Assembly: GCF_029948125.1 (NCBI RefSeq)
Contig: NZ_JASAMB010000002.1
Location: forward strand, 450,479 to 514,478
Length of the DNA: 64,000 nucleotides
From: Catellatospora sp. KI3
Lineage (GTDB): Bacteria; Actinomycetota; Actinomycetes; Mycobacteriales; Micromonosporaceae
Reading direction: 5' to 3'
The position numbers and the translations under genes were made by a program. This document shows, in pieces, positions 18,720-27,401 of this stretch. Each line of letters starts with the position of its first letter. Positions within the stretch are counted from its first letter, which is position 1. Under the pieces are notes generated by a model, which was not told the DNA's origin, searched no databases, and was given only the letters and a program-made list of their open reading frames with translations.

Positions 18720-19700
18720 GTGGATCTGGACGCGTACGTCGCCGAGCACCGGGGCGAGTGGCGCCGGCTGGACACGCTGAGCCGCCGACGGCGCCGCCTG
18801 AGCGCGGCGGAGGCCGACGAACTGGTGCTGCTGTACCAGCGGGTGGCCACGCACCTCTCCGTGGTCCGCAGCCGCACGCCGGACCCGGCGCTGGTGGCGG
18901 AGCTGTCGCGGCTGGTGCTGGCGGCGCGCGGGGCGATCACCGGGCCGACCGCGTTCGACTGGCGGGCCATCCCGCGCTTCTTCACGCACAGCCTGCCGCT
19001 GAGCCTGTACGTCGCCCGCCGCTGGTGGATCGCGTCGGCCCTGGCCTTCCTCGCGGTCTCGGCCGTGCTGGCGGTCTGGGTCGTCGAGGACGCGAGCGTG
19101 GCCGGGCAGTTCGGGCTGAGCCCGGGAGACATCCGGCAGCTGGTCGAGCACGACTTCGCCGACTACTACAGCGAGTACGACCACCACGTCTTCGGCACCC
19201 TGGTGTGGACCAACAACGCCTGGATCGCGCTGCAGTGCCTGGCCTCGGGCGTGGCCATCCTGCCGGTGTTCTGGCTGCTGTGGCAGAACGCGCTCAACCT
19301 GGGCATCGTCGGCGGCGTCATGATCGGCCACGGCGAGGCGGGGCAGTTCTTCGGGCTCATCGCCCCGCACGGGCTGCTGGAGCTGACCGGCATCTTCGTC
19401 TCGGCCGGGGTCGGGCTGCGCCTGGGCTGGTCCTGGATCGTGCCGGCGCCGGGCCTGGGCCGGGGGCAGTCGCTGGCCGCCACGGCCCGGCAGAGCATGG
19501 TCGCCGCGCGCGGGCTGGTGCTGGTCTTCGCCATCGCCGGGTTCCTGGAGGGCTTCGTGACCCCGTCGCCGCTGCCGCTGCTGGTCCGCGACGCGATCGG
19601 CCTGCTGGTCTGGCTGGCGTTCCTGGCGTACGTCTTCGTGCTCGGCGCTCGGGCGCAGCGGCAGCAGGCCGCCGCGCCCGAGCCGTCAGAGCTTGCCTGA
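18720..19700 (+). CDS. SpoIIM-like (DUF95) integral membrane protein
   Basis: A 326-residue membrane protein of the stage II sporulation protein M superfamily. After a soluble helical N-terminus (1-95) there are hydrophobic segments at about 100-122, 165-190, 195-215, 220-240, 265-285 and 290-315, with the family-type NNAWIALQCLASGVAILP and GHGEAGQFFGLIAPHGLLELTGIF. In Bacillus SpoIIM joins a peptidoglycan-degrading complex; here the role is unknown and sporulation need not be implied. GTG 18720 follows GGAGGACGAGCA. Its last 15 bp overlap the end of the convergent DUF58 gene. Confidence 0.82.
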   Translation: MDLDAYVAEHRGEWRRLDTLSRRRRRLSAAEADELVLLYQRVATHLSVVRSRTPDPALVAELSRLVLAARGAITGPTAFDWRAIPRFFTHSLPLSLYVARRWWIASALAFLAVSAVLAVWVVEDASVAGQFGLSPGDIRQLVEHDFADYYSEYDHHVFGTLVWTNNAWIALQCLASGVAILPVFWLLWQNALNLGIVGGVMIGHGEAGQFFGLIAPHGLLELTGIFVSAGVGLRLGWSWIVPAPGLGRGQSLAATARQSMVAARGLVLVFAIAGFLEGFVTPSPLPLLVRDAIGLLVWLAFLAYVFVLGARAQRQQAAAPEPSELA

Positions 19701-20993
19701 GGCCTTCAGGTCCAGGTAGGCGTCGGTGACCCGGCTGGCGAACACGTCGGCCGGAAAGTCGAGCACGGTCACCCCGTTGCGGCTGAGCGCGCCCGCGATG
19801 CGCTCGCGGTCGGCCAGTGCCCGCGTCCCGGCCGCCGCCGCGTAGACGTCGCCCGGGTGGTCCAGCGGGGTGGCCGCCAGGTCGGTCAGCGCGTGGTCGT
19901 GCACGGCCGCGATCAGCACCCGGTGCCGCGCGGCCAGTTTCGGCAGCACCGGCAGCAGGCCCTCGCCCAGCGCCCCCGGCTCCAGGGCCGTGAACACCAC
20001 CACCAGGCAGCGCTTGCGCTCGCGGCGCAGCACCTCGCTGGTGATCAGCTCGAAGTCCGTCTCGACCATCGCGGGCTGCAGCGGGGCGACCGCGTCGACC
20101 AGGCGCGGCAGCAGCGACCGGCCCTGCACCGCGGTGACCACGGCGCGGACCCGGTGGTCGGCGGCGATCAGATCGACCTGGTCACCGGCCTCGCGGGCGA
20201 CCGCGGCCAGCAGCAGCGCCGCCTCCATCGCCGCGTCCAGGCGCGGCTCGTCGCCGACCCGGACCGCGCTGGTACGGCCGGTGTCGAGCACGCAGACGAC
20301 CCGCCGCGACCGCTCCGGCCGCCAGGTGCGCAGCATGACGTCACCGCGCCGGGCGGTGGCCCGCCAGTCGATGGAGCGCACGTCGTCGCCGGGCACGTAC
20401 TCGCGCAGCACGTCGAACTCGCTGCCCTGGCCGCGGCCCCGGATCGCGGTGGCGCCCTCGACGGTGCGCAGCCGCGACAGCTTCTCCGGCAGGTGCCTGC
20501 GGGAGGCGAAGCGCGGCAGCACCCGCAGCGTCCACGGCACCTCGTGGTCGGCCTGCCGGACGGCCAGGCCCAGCGGCCCCCGGCTGCGCACGGTCACCCG
20601 CGCGGCCGGGCGGTCGCCGCGCCGGGTCGGGGTGAGCGCGGTCGGCAGCTGCACCGTCGCCCCCGCGGGCAGCCGCAGCTGGTACGGCTCGTCCGACGCG
20701 CCCGCCGACGGCACCCAGGCGTCGCGGACCAGCAGCTCGCCCGCGGTCCGGGTCGGGTTGCGCACCGTCAGGACGACCTGGGTGCTCTCGCCGAGCCGGA
20801 CCGTGGTGGCGCCGGAGCGGGACAGGGCGAACCGCCGCGGGTCGGCCGCCCGCGCCCGGTCCACCAGCACCAGCAGCGCGAGCAGGACCAGCAGCACGGC
20901 GAAGACGGCCGACGGGTAGAAGCCGAGGATCGACCCGCCGATCACCCCGACGGTGCCGGCGGCCGCCAGCGCGGCGGTGCGTGCGGTGGGCAT
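19686..20993 (-). CDS. DUF58 domain protein
   Basis: A 435-residue protein with two N-terminal membrane helices (about 8-45), a beta-rich region and a C-terminal DUF58 domain. The DUF58 signature VRSIDWRATARRGDVMLRTW lies near 220-240, followed by a von Willebrand A-like fold (VVCVLDTG). DUF58 proteins travel with MoxR ATPases and probably act as partners in membrane or envelope complex assembly. ATG 20993 overlaps the MoxR stop by one base (TGATG), so translation is coupled. The 3' end overlaps the convergent SpoIIM-type gene by 15 bp. Confidence 0.87.
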   Translation of the reverse strand: MPTARTAALAAAGTVGVIGGSILGFYPSAVFAVLLVLLALLVLVDRARAADPRRFALSRSGATTVRLGESTQVVLTVRNPTRTAGELLVRDAWVPSAGASDEPYQLRLPAGATVQLPTALTPTRRGDRPAARVTVRSRGPLGLAVRQADHEVPWTLRVLPRFASRRHLPEKLSRLRTVEGATAIRGRGQGSEFDVLREYVPGDDVRSIDWRATARRGDVMLRTWRPERSRRVVCVLDTGRTSAVRVGDEPRLDAAMEAALLLAAVAREAGDQVDLIAADHRVRAVVTAVQGRSLLPRLVDAVAPLQPAMVETDFELITSEVLRRERKRCLVVVFTALEPGALGEGLLPVLPKLAARHRVLIAAVHDHALTDLAATPLDHPGDVYAAAAGTRALADRERIAGALSRNGVTVLDFPADVFASRVTDAYLDLKASGKL

Positions 20994-21970
20994 CAGCGGG
21001 GCGTCGGGACGGTGGCCAGCACGGAGTCGAGCACCGCGTCCGCGGTGACGCCCTCCAGCTCCGCCTCCGGGGTCAGCCGCAGCCGGTGCCGCAGCGTCGG
21101 CCGGGCCATCACCTTCACGTCGTCGGGCGTGACGTGGTCGCGCCCGGCCAGCCAGGCCCACGCCTTCGACGTGGCCAGCAGCGAGGTGGCGCCGCGGGGC
21201 GAGGCGCCCAGCTCCACCGAGGGCATGGCCCGGGTCGCCCGGCAGACGTCCACGATGTACGCCATCACCACGTCGGCGACGGTGACCTTGCCGACCGCCT
21301 CGCGCGCGGCCGCCAGGTCGGCGGCTCCGGCGACGCGCTGGATGCCCACCGCGCGCAGGTCGCGCGGGTCGAACCCGGCGTGGTGGGCGCGCAGCACGCC
21401 CAGCTCCTCGTCCCGGGTGGGCAGCGGCACGGTCAGCTTGAGCAGGAACCGGTCGACCTGGGCCTCGGGCAGCGGGTAGGTGCCCTCGTGCTCGATCGGG
21501 TTCTGGGTCGCGGCGACCAGGAACGGGTCGGGCAGCGGGCGGCTCACCCCGTCGGCGGAGACCTGCCGCTCCTCCATGACCTCCAGCAGCGACGACTGGG
21601 TCTTGGGCGGGGTCCGGTTGATCTCGTCGGCCAGCAGCAGGTTCGTGAAGACCGGCCCGGGGCGGAACTGGAACTCGGTGGTGCGCGGGTCGTAGATGAC
21701 CGAGCCGGTCACGTCGCCGGGCATCAGGTCGGGGGTGAACTGCACCCGCTTCATGTCCAGCTCCAGCGCGGCCGAGAGGCTGCGTACGAGCAGGGTCTTG
21801 GCCACTCCGGGCGGCCCCTCCAGCAGCACGTGCCCCCGGCACAGCAGGGCGATGACCAGCCCGGCGACCACGCCGTCCTGCCCCACCACGGCCTTGGCGA
21901 CCTCGGTACGCAGCCGGCCGAGCGCCTCGCGGGCCGGGTCGGCGGGTTCGAACGTCAGCGGCTCGGTCAC
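20993..21970 (-). CDS. MoxR-family AAA+ ATPase
   Basis: A 325-residue AAA+ ATPase of the MoxR type. Walker A is GPPGVAKT (about 53-60), Walker B LLLADEIN (about 110-117), sensor 1 AATQNPIEHEGTYPLPEAQVDRF is family-typical, and the lid domain holds the sensor 2 Arg in GASPRGATSL. MoxR proteins act as chaperone-like ATPases for insertion or maturation of partner proteins. GTG 21970 overlaps the stop of the upstream DUF4350 gene by 4 bp (GTGA). Second-to-last gene of a tightly coupled four- or five-gene operon. Confidence 0.92.
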   Translation of the reverse strand: MTEPLTFEPADPAREALGRLRTEVAKAVVGQDGVVAGLVIALLCRGHVLLEGPPGVAKTLLVRSLSAALELDMKRVQFTPDLMPGDVTGSVIYDPRTTEFQFRPGPVFTNLLLADEINRTPPKTQSSLLEVMEERQVSADGVSRPLPDPFLVAATQNPIEHEGTYPLPEAQVDRFLLKLTVPLPTRDEELGVLRAHHAGFDPRDLRAVGIQRVAGAADLAAAREAVGKVTVADVVMAYIVDVCRATRAMPSVELGASPRGATSLLATSKAWAWLAGRDHVTPDDVKVMARPTLRHRLRLTPEAELEGVTADAVLDSVLATVPTPR

Positions 21971-23268
21971 CGGTGTACTCCTTCGTTGATGCGGGCGCCG
22001 GTCACGGTCTCGACCAGCGTCTTCAGTTCGGTGGCGCGAGCGTGCAGCTCGCCTTCGGAGCTGGGCTCGGGGCCGTACAGCAGGTCGTCGAGTTCGGCGC
22101 GGCGGCCGGGCAGGCGCGCCTCCAGGGCGGCGCCCAGCTGCTGGCGGTCGGCGGCGGCGGGCAGCCCCAGCGCGCCGGCCAGGCGGGTACGGGCGTTGGC
22201 CCGCAGCACCTCCAGCGCCGGACCGCGGGCGCGGGCGCGCAGGTAGAGGCGGGCGCGGCCGAGCGCGGTCTCCGCGCCGCGCACCTCGACCGGCAGCGGC
22301 TCGACGACCGGGGCGCCGAGGCGGCGCCCCCGCGCCAGGGCCAGCAGCACGCCCGCGACCAGCAGCAGCACCACGGTCCAGAACAGCCAGTCCGGGAACG
22401 GGCTGGGCGGGGTGAAGCGGTCGGACGACTGCGGCGGGCTGTCGTCGCTGTCGTCGTCGGACCCGGCGCCCGGTTCGGTGTTGGGCCGCTCGTAGACGCC
22501 GCCGGGCCGCGGGGACGCGCCGGGCGACGGCGGAGGCAGGGCCACGCTCGGGCCGGGCGGCGGCGGGTTCTCCAGCGCGTGCAGGTCCAGCCAGATCAGC
22601 GTCCGGTGCCGGCTCAGCAGGTCGGCGGCGAACCGGCTGTTGTCGTGCTCGGCGAGCCGGTCGGCCCGGAACGGGTCGTCGCTGCCGACCGCGATGAACT
22701 CGACGCCGTTGTACTCCAGCCGGGCCAGGCCCTGCTCGTAGCAGAACACCGGCTCGTTCAGGCTGTCCTTGAGCTTCAGGTACCGGGTGCGCGCCACGGC
22801 GGCCGGCGTGGCGGAGGTGAGCGGGCAGCCGGGTCCGGGCCCGGTCACCGCGGTCGCCCAGCGGCGGTCGGCCACGCCCAGCGGCGGCACGAAGTCGCGC
22901 AGCTCCGAGCCGGGCTCCACCAGCACCACGGTCGCGCCCTTGGGCGCCAGGTCCACGACCTCGCGGTAATCGGGGTGCACGAAGCGCGGTGCGGGCACGA
23001 ACAGGGTGACGTCGCTGCCCAGCCGGTCCATGCGCGCGAGCGCGTCGCCGGTCCGGGTGTCGGTGAGGATGGTGACGCCCCGGCCGCGCAGCAGCTCGGC
23101 CAGGTCGCGGCCGCCCTGGGCGGCGGGCGAGGTCGGGGCGAGGTAGCCGGCCTCGGCCGGGTCAGTCTGCTCGAACGCGTGCGCGGTCAGCGCGACCGCG
23201 ACGACCGCCACCACGGGCACGAACGGCAGGACCAGCCGCAGGCGGCGGCGCTTCTTCGCAGGCGTCAT
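21967..23268 (-). CDS. DUF4350 domain membrane protein
   Basis: A 433-residue protein with one N-terminal membrane helix (about 10-30), an extracytoplasmic domain (35-290) that looks like the DUF4350 glutamine-amidotransferase-like fold, a Pro/Ser/Asp-rich disordered stretch (about 240-300), a second helix (WLFWTVVLLLVAGVLLALA, about 300-318) and a cytoplasmic tail with several Arg-rich helices. No function is known. It sits between DUF4129 and MoxR genes, with 4-bp overlaps on both sides, so all are made together. Confidence 0.8.
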   Translation of the reverse strand: MTPAKKRRRLRLVLPFVPVVAVVAVALTAHAFEQTDPAEAGYLAPTSPAAQGGRDLAELLRGRGVTILTDTRTGDALARMDRLGSDVTLFVPAPRFVHPDYREVVDLAPKGATVVLVEPGSELRDFVPPLGVADRRWATAVTGPGPGCPLTSATPAAVARTRYLKLKDSLNEPVFCYEQGLARLEYNGVEFIAVGSDDPFRADRLAEHDNSRFAADLLSRHRTLIWLDLHALENPPPPGPSVALPPPSPGASPRPGGVYERPNTEPGAGSDDDSDDSPPQSSDRFTPPSPFPDWLFWTVVLLLVAGVLLALARGRRLGAPVVEPLPVEVRGAETALGRARLYLRARARGPALEVLRANARTRLAGALGLPAAADRQQLGAALEARLPGRRAELDDLLYGPEPSSEGELHARATELKTLVETVTGARINEGVHR

Positions 23269-23840
23269 GCCCGGCCTCGCAGCTGCTCGTGCACGCGGTC
23301 GAGGCAGTCCTTGACCGCGGCGTCGTGGTCGGCGGTGGCGGGGCGCCTGCCGTACCAGATGGTGGAGAAGGTCTCGGTCGCGGTGGTCACCGCGGGGGCG
23401 AGCTCGGGCCGGGCGGCGCCGGCGGCGCGGGCCAGCTCGGCCACCGTCAGGCCCGGCTGGTTGCCGACCACGTTCCGGTCGACCAGCTCGCGGACCATGG
23501 CGCGCAGCCGCTCGCGGACGGCCTCGGCGTAGCGCCCCTGGGCGGCGAGCCGGTCGGCCAGGGTCGCGAACACCACCGGGGCCACCTCCGGCAGCTCCTC
23601 CACGGCCGCCTCGACCGCGTCGAGCTGCTCCTCGGTCACCACCACGGGCTGCTCCGCGCGCTTGGCGGCCTTGTCTGCGCGGCGCCAGCCCGCGCGCAGG
23701 TTCCACCGGTTCGGCAGCCAGGCGGGGTAGGTGTACCAGAGCAGCCCGCACAGCCCGGCGAGCACGAGCAGGCACAGCAGGGTCAGGCCCAGCGACATGC
23801 GGTCGCTCCAGGCGGCGACCGCCTCGTTCCACCACCTCAT
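23265..23840 (-). CDS. DUF4129 domain membrane protein
   Basis: A 191-residue protein with one membrane helix (about 15-38) and a cytoplasmic C-terminal domain of the DUF4129 type, recognisable by the ending with TFSTIWYGRRPATADHDAAV. DUF4129 is found fused or next to transglutaminase-like and DUF58/MoxR genes. ATG at 23840 overlaps the end of the upstream gene by 4 bp and its own stop overlaps the DUF4350 start by 4 bp, making it a middle gene of the operon. Confidence 0.82.
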   Translation of the reverse strand: MRWWNEAVAAWSDRMSLGLTLLCLLVLAGLCGLLWYTYPAWLPNRWNLRAGWRRADKAAKRAEQPVVVTEEQLDAVEAAVEELPEVAPVVFATLADRLAAQGRYAEAVRERLRAMVRELVDRNVVGNQPGLTVAELARAAGAARPELAPAVTTATETFSTIWYGRRPATADHDAAVKDCLDRVHEQLRGRA

Positions 23841-24745
23841 CGCGTGGCCGCCAGCAGGTCGGCCGAGAGCGGGCGGCGCAGCGCGGCGCGGTTGAGCCAG
23901 ATGTCCAGGCCCTCGACCCGGGTGCGCGACTCGATCAGCAGCGCGGCGTCCAGGCCCGCCAGGCAGGCGTACGCGACGGTGTTGGCCAGCACGAAGGACG
24001 GGATCAGCACCCAGCCGTAGTCGGCGTCGCCCAGCGACAGGAAGTCCTGCCCGGCCAGCACGCCGAGGTAGAAGCCGAAGCGCAGCAGCGCCCAGGCCAG
24101 GTAGCCCAGCACCCGTACGCCCAGCACGCGCATGCCTCCCCGGAAGGCGACCGCGCTCGCCCGGCCCAGGCTCCGGAGCAGGCCCTGGCGCTCGACGTAC
24201 AGCACGACCGCGGCGAGGCCGAACAGCGGGTATCCCGCCAGCCACACCGGCCCCAGGAACGCCCCGAGCAGGGCGGGCAGGCCCGCGACGAGCGCGAGCA
24301 GCACCGTCTTGGCGACCGTGCCCGGCCGGAACCCGCCGAGTGCCCGCGCGGGCACGCCGGCGACGTCGGCCACCACGGCCCGCCCGGTCACCAGGCCCAG
24401 GCCGGTGATGATCATCGCTTCCAGGCCCATGCCGAGGGCGAAGACCGGCCAGTACCCGGAGAACAGGCCGGGCAGGCCCGAGGCCGGCTGGTAGTCCGCG
24501 GCGAGCCGGATCGGGTACAGCGCCAGCTGCTCGAGTGCGGCCAGCACGGCGGCGACCGTGAGCAGGGTCCGCCCGTTGCGGTGCACCAGCTGCATCGCCG
24601 CGTCCAGCAGCTCCCCGAGGGTGAGCGGGCGAAGCGGCACGGCTCGCTCGTACGGCGGCTGGGGCGCGGCCGGCGCGGCGCGGTCCAAGGAGTGCTCCGA
24701 GGGGTGTCGGGGTGGGGGGTGGGGCAGCGCCCGCCATCCTGGCAC
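23837..24745 (-). CDS. Multi-spanning membrane protein (glycerophosphodiester phosphodiesterase membrane-domain-like)
   Basis: A membrane protein of about 302 residues heading the DUF4129-DUF4350-MoxR-DUF58 operon. After a Pro-rich N-terminus comes VPLRPLTLGELLDAAMQLVHRN, then about six hydrophobic segments; this layout resembles the membrane part of actinobacterial GDPD-like proteins, without a catalytic domain. The start is uncertain: GTG 24745 gives a modest Pro-rich leader, ATG 24874 would add 43 residues, and GTG at about 24639 just before PLRPLT is also possible; none has a clear ribosome site. Confidence 0.7.
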   Translation of the reverse strand: MPGWRALPHPPPRHPSEHSLDRAAPAAPQPPYERAVPLRPLTLGELLDAAMQLVHRNGRTLLTVAAVLAALEQLALYPIRLAADYQPASGLPGLFSGYWPVFALGMGLEAMIITGLGLVTGRAVVADVAGVPARALGGFRPGTVAKTVLLALVAGLPALLGAFLGPVWLAGYPLFGLAAVVLYVERQGLLRSLGRASAVAFRGGMRVLGVRVLGYLAWALLRFGFYLGVLAGQDFLSLGDADYGWVLIPSFVLANTVAYACLAGLDAALLIESRTRVEGLDIWLNRAALRRPLSADLLAATR

Positions 24746-24904
24746 GGCGGGGCCAGTCGCGTGGTCCCGCCCTCGCGGGGCGTGGCCGGTCGCGGGTCCC
24801 CACCCTGGCCGATCGGACGAGATCCGCGAAGGCGGTTCGTGTCTTGCGGGATGGGATGGAATATTGGACGGCATGAACGAGCCGATGCTGCCTGGAGCAA
24901 ATGG

Positions 24905-25594
24905 ATGAGGGCCCGAGTCCTGGTTGTGGACGACGATCCCGCCCTGGCGGAGATGCTCGGCATCGTGCTGCGCAGCGAGGGGTTCGTCCCGGCGTTCGTC
25001 GCCGACGGCGAGCGAGCGCTGGCGGCGTTCCGCGAGGCGCGCCCCGACGTGGTGCTGCTGGACCTGATGCTGCCGGGGATGAGCGGCCTGGACGTGTGCC
25101 GCGCGATCCGCGCCGAGTCCGGGGTGCCGATCGTCATGCTGACCGCCAAGAGCGACACCGTCGACGTGGTGCTCGGGCTGGAGTCCGGCGCCGACGACTA
25201 CGTGGTCAAGCCGTTCAAGCCCAAGGAGCTGGTCGCCCGGGTGCGGGCGCGGCTGCGCCGGGGTGAGGACGTCACCCCCGAGCTGCTGACCATCGGGCCG
25301 CCGAACAACCAGATCGTGATCGACGTGCCCGCGCACACGGTGACCCGCAACGGCGACGAGGTGAAGCTGACCCCGCTGGAGTTCGACCTGCTGGTGGCGC
25401 TGGCCCGCAAGCCGCGCCAGGTGTTCACCCGCGAGGTGCTGCTGGAGCAGGTGTGGGGGTACCGGCACTCGGCCGACACCCGGCTGGTGAACGTGCACGT
25501 GCAGCGGCTGCGCGCCAAGATCGAGCCGGACCCGGAGCGCCCGGAGATCATCCTGACCGTGCGCGGGGTGGGTTACAAGGCCGGGACCAGCTAA
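24905..25594 (+). CDS. mtrA: MtrA-type two-component response regulator
   Basis: An OmpR/PhoB-class regulator of 229 residues. The receiver has DD at 9-10, phospho-acceptor Asp53 in LLDLMLPG, Thr80 and Lys102 in VKPFKP; the winged-helix DNA-binding domain (about 130-229) ends in ILTVRGVGYKAG. MtrA controls cell division, wall hydrolase and replication-related genes in actinobacteria. The ATG at 24905 gives the standard MRARVLVVDDD start with GGAG upstream. It leads mtrA-mtrB-lpqB and is divergent from the DUF58/MoxR operon. Confidence 0.95.
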   Translation: MRARVLVVDDDPALAEMLGIVLRSEGFVPAFVADGERALAAFREARPDVVLLDLMLPGMSGLDVCRAIRAESGVPIVMLTAKSDTVDVVLGLESGADDYVVKPFKPKELVARVRARLRRGEDVTPELLTIGPPNNQIVIDVPAHTVTRNGDEVKLTPLEFDLLVALARKPRQVFTREVLLEQVWGYRHSADTRLVNVHVQRLRAKIEPDPERPEIILTVRGVGYKAGTS

Positions 25595-25607
25595 TCTTGT
25601 CCGCGCT

Positions 25608-27401
25608 GTGACCACCCCCGACCCCCGCCCCGACCTGCTGTCCAGCGCCGCCGAGGGCGGCGGGGACGGCCGGTCCGCCATGCCGGGCACCCGTGCCGCG
25701 CGGCTGGCGGCCTCGCTCAAGCGGCTGGCCCGCCAGGCCGCCCGGGTGCCCGCGCTGCGGCCGACGGCGCGCAGGCTCGCGCCCGTGCTGCGGCAGGGGC
25801 GCCGCACCTGGCGGCGCTCGCTGCAGCTGCGGATGGTGACCATCACCCTGCTGTCGTCCAGCGTCCTGGTCGGCGGCTTCGGCTACCTGGTCGCCGAGCG
25901 CAGCACCAACGCGCTGCTGGCCGGTGCCGAGCACGAGGCCGAGCAGCGCTTCGACAACGGCGTGATCGACGCGACCGATCAGCTGAACCTCATGCTCAAC
26001 CCTGAGGATCCCAAGATCAATCAGGATCTCACCACCCTGCTCAGCAGCCTGGCCGGGCAGCGCTCGGAGTCCACCGGCCTGGTGGTGGCCATGCGGTTCA
26101 AGAAGGAGACGGCGCGGACCCTGCCCACCGAGGGGCTGGCCTGGCCGCAGAACCGCGACGCGGGGCAGGCCATCACCAGCAGGCTGGAGGCCGATGTGCT
26201 GGGCGGCTGGAGCAGCCACCAGTACGTCACCGCCGACCTCGGCGACGAGGGCCGCCAGAGCACCTACCTCGTCTACGGCTCGCCCGTGCCGACCAGGTGG
26301 GGCCAGGGCTCCGTCGAGCTGTACTACATCTTCCCGGTCGACAGCCAGGTCGGCATCGCCGAGGACATCCGGTCGACGATCAACTACGTCGGCGCGGCGC
26401 TGGTGCTGCTGCTGGGTGTGGTGACCGCGCTGGTCACCCGGGCCACGGTGAGCCCGGTCCGGGTCGCCGCGCGCACCGCGCAGCGCCTGTCGGCGGGCCT
26501 GCTCGACCAGCGGATGGCGGTCAAGGGCGAGGACGAGCTGGCCCTGCTCGCCGACGCGTTCAACCAGATGGCGGCCAACCTGCAGCGGCAGATCGTCCGG
26601 CTGGAGGAGATGTCGCGGCTGCAGCGCCGGTTCACCTCCGACGTCTCGCACGAACTGCGTACGCCGCTGACCACGGTGCGCATGGCCGCCGAGCTGATCC
26701 ACTCCGAGCGCGACGGGTTCGACCCGGCCGTGGCCCGCAGCGCCGAGCTGATGCTGGGCGAGCTGGACCGGTTCGAGGAGCTGCTCACCGACCTGCTGGA
26801 GATCAGCCGCTTCGACGCGGGCTTCGCCATGCTCGACGCCGAGCCGACCGACCTGGTCACGGTGGTGCGCCGGGTGACCGAGCGGCTGGACCCGGTCGCC
26901 GAGCGGCTCAACGTGTCGCTGGAGCTGGTGGCGCCGGACCCGCCGGTCATCGCCGAGATCGATCCGCGCCGGGTCGAGCGCATCCTGCGCAACCTGGTCG
27001 GCAACGCGGTCGACCATGCCGAGGGCAGGCCGGTCGTGGTCACGCTGGGCATGGACAACCGGGCGATCGCGATCACGGTGCGCGACCACGGCGTCGGGCT
27101 GAAGCCGGGGGAGGAGAAGCTCGTGTTCAACCGGTTCTGGCGGGCCGACCCGTCCCGGGCCAGGCAGACCGGCGGCACCGGCCTCGGCCTGTCCATCAGC
27201 CTCGAGGACGCGCGCCTGCACGGCGGCTGGCTGGAGGCCTGGGGCGCGCCCGGCCGCGGCGCCCAGTTCCGCCTGACCCTGCCGGTCCGCGCCGGCGGCC
27301 GCCTCGTCGGCTCGCCGCTGCCGCTGGTCCCGGCCGAGCCGCCGGCCCCGCGGACGAGCGCGGACGGACACCTGGAGACGCCGCGGGGGGCGACGGTATG
27401 A
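25608..27401 (+). CDS. mtrB: MtrB sensor histidine kinase
   Basis: A 597-residue membrane histidine kinase, partner of MtrA. It has a basic cytoplasmic N-terminus, TM1 (about 74-96), an extracellular domain, TM2 (about 255-280), a HAMP domain, the H-box SDVSHELRTPLTT, N-box NLVGNAVDHAEG, and GTGLGLSI in the ATP lid. GTG at 25608, 13 bp after mtrA. Its TGA overlaps the lpqB ATG by 4 bp. A Pro-rich tail follows the kinase domain. Confidence 0.94.
   Translation: MTTPDPRPDLLSSAAEGGGDGRSAMPGTRAARLAASLKRLARQAARVPALRPTARRLAPVLRQGRRTWRRSLQLRMVTITLLSSSVLVGGFGYLVAERSTNALLAGAEHEAEQRFDNGVIDATDQLNLMLNPEDPKINQDLTTLLSSLAGQRSESTGLVVAMRFKKETARTLPTEGLAWPQNRDAGQAITSRLEADVLGGWSSHQYVTADLGDEGRQSTYLVYGSPVPTRWGQGSVELYYIFPVDSQVGIAEDIRSTINYVGAALVLLLGVVTALVTRATVSPVRVAARTAQRLSAGLLDQRMAVKGEDELALLADAFNQMAANLQRQIVRLEEMSRLQRRFTSDVSHELRTPLTTVRMAAELIHSERDGFDPAVARSAELMLGELDRFEELLTDLLEISRFDAGFAMLDAEPTDLVTVVRRVTERLDPVAERLNVSLELVAPDPPVIAEIDPRRVERILRNLVGNAVDHAEGRPVVVTLGMDNRAIAITVRDHGVGLKPGEEKLVFNRFWRADPSRARQTGGTGLGLSISLEDARLHGGWLEAWGAPGRGAQFRLTLPVRAGGRLVGSPLPLVPAEPPAPRTSADGHLETPRGATV

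Noticed and set aside
16283-19132. 949-codon open frame on the - strand across efeB, RDD and SpoIIM genes
   Set aside because: Overlaps three well-supported genes and has no recognisable domain.
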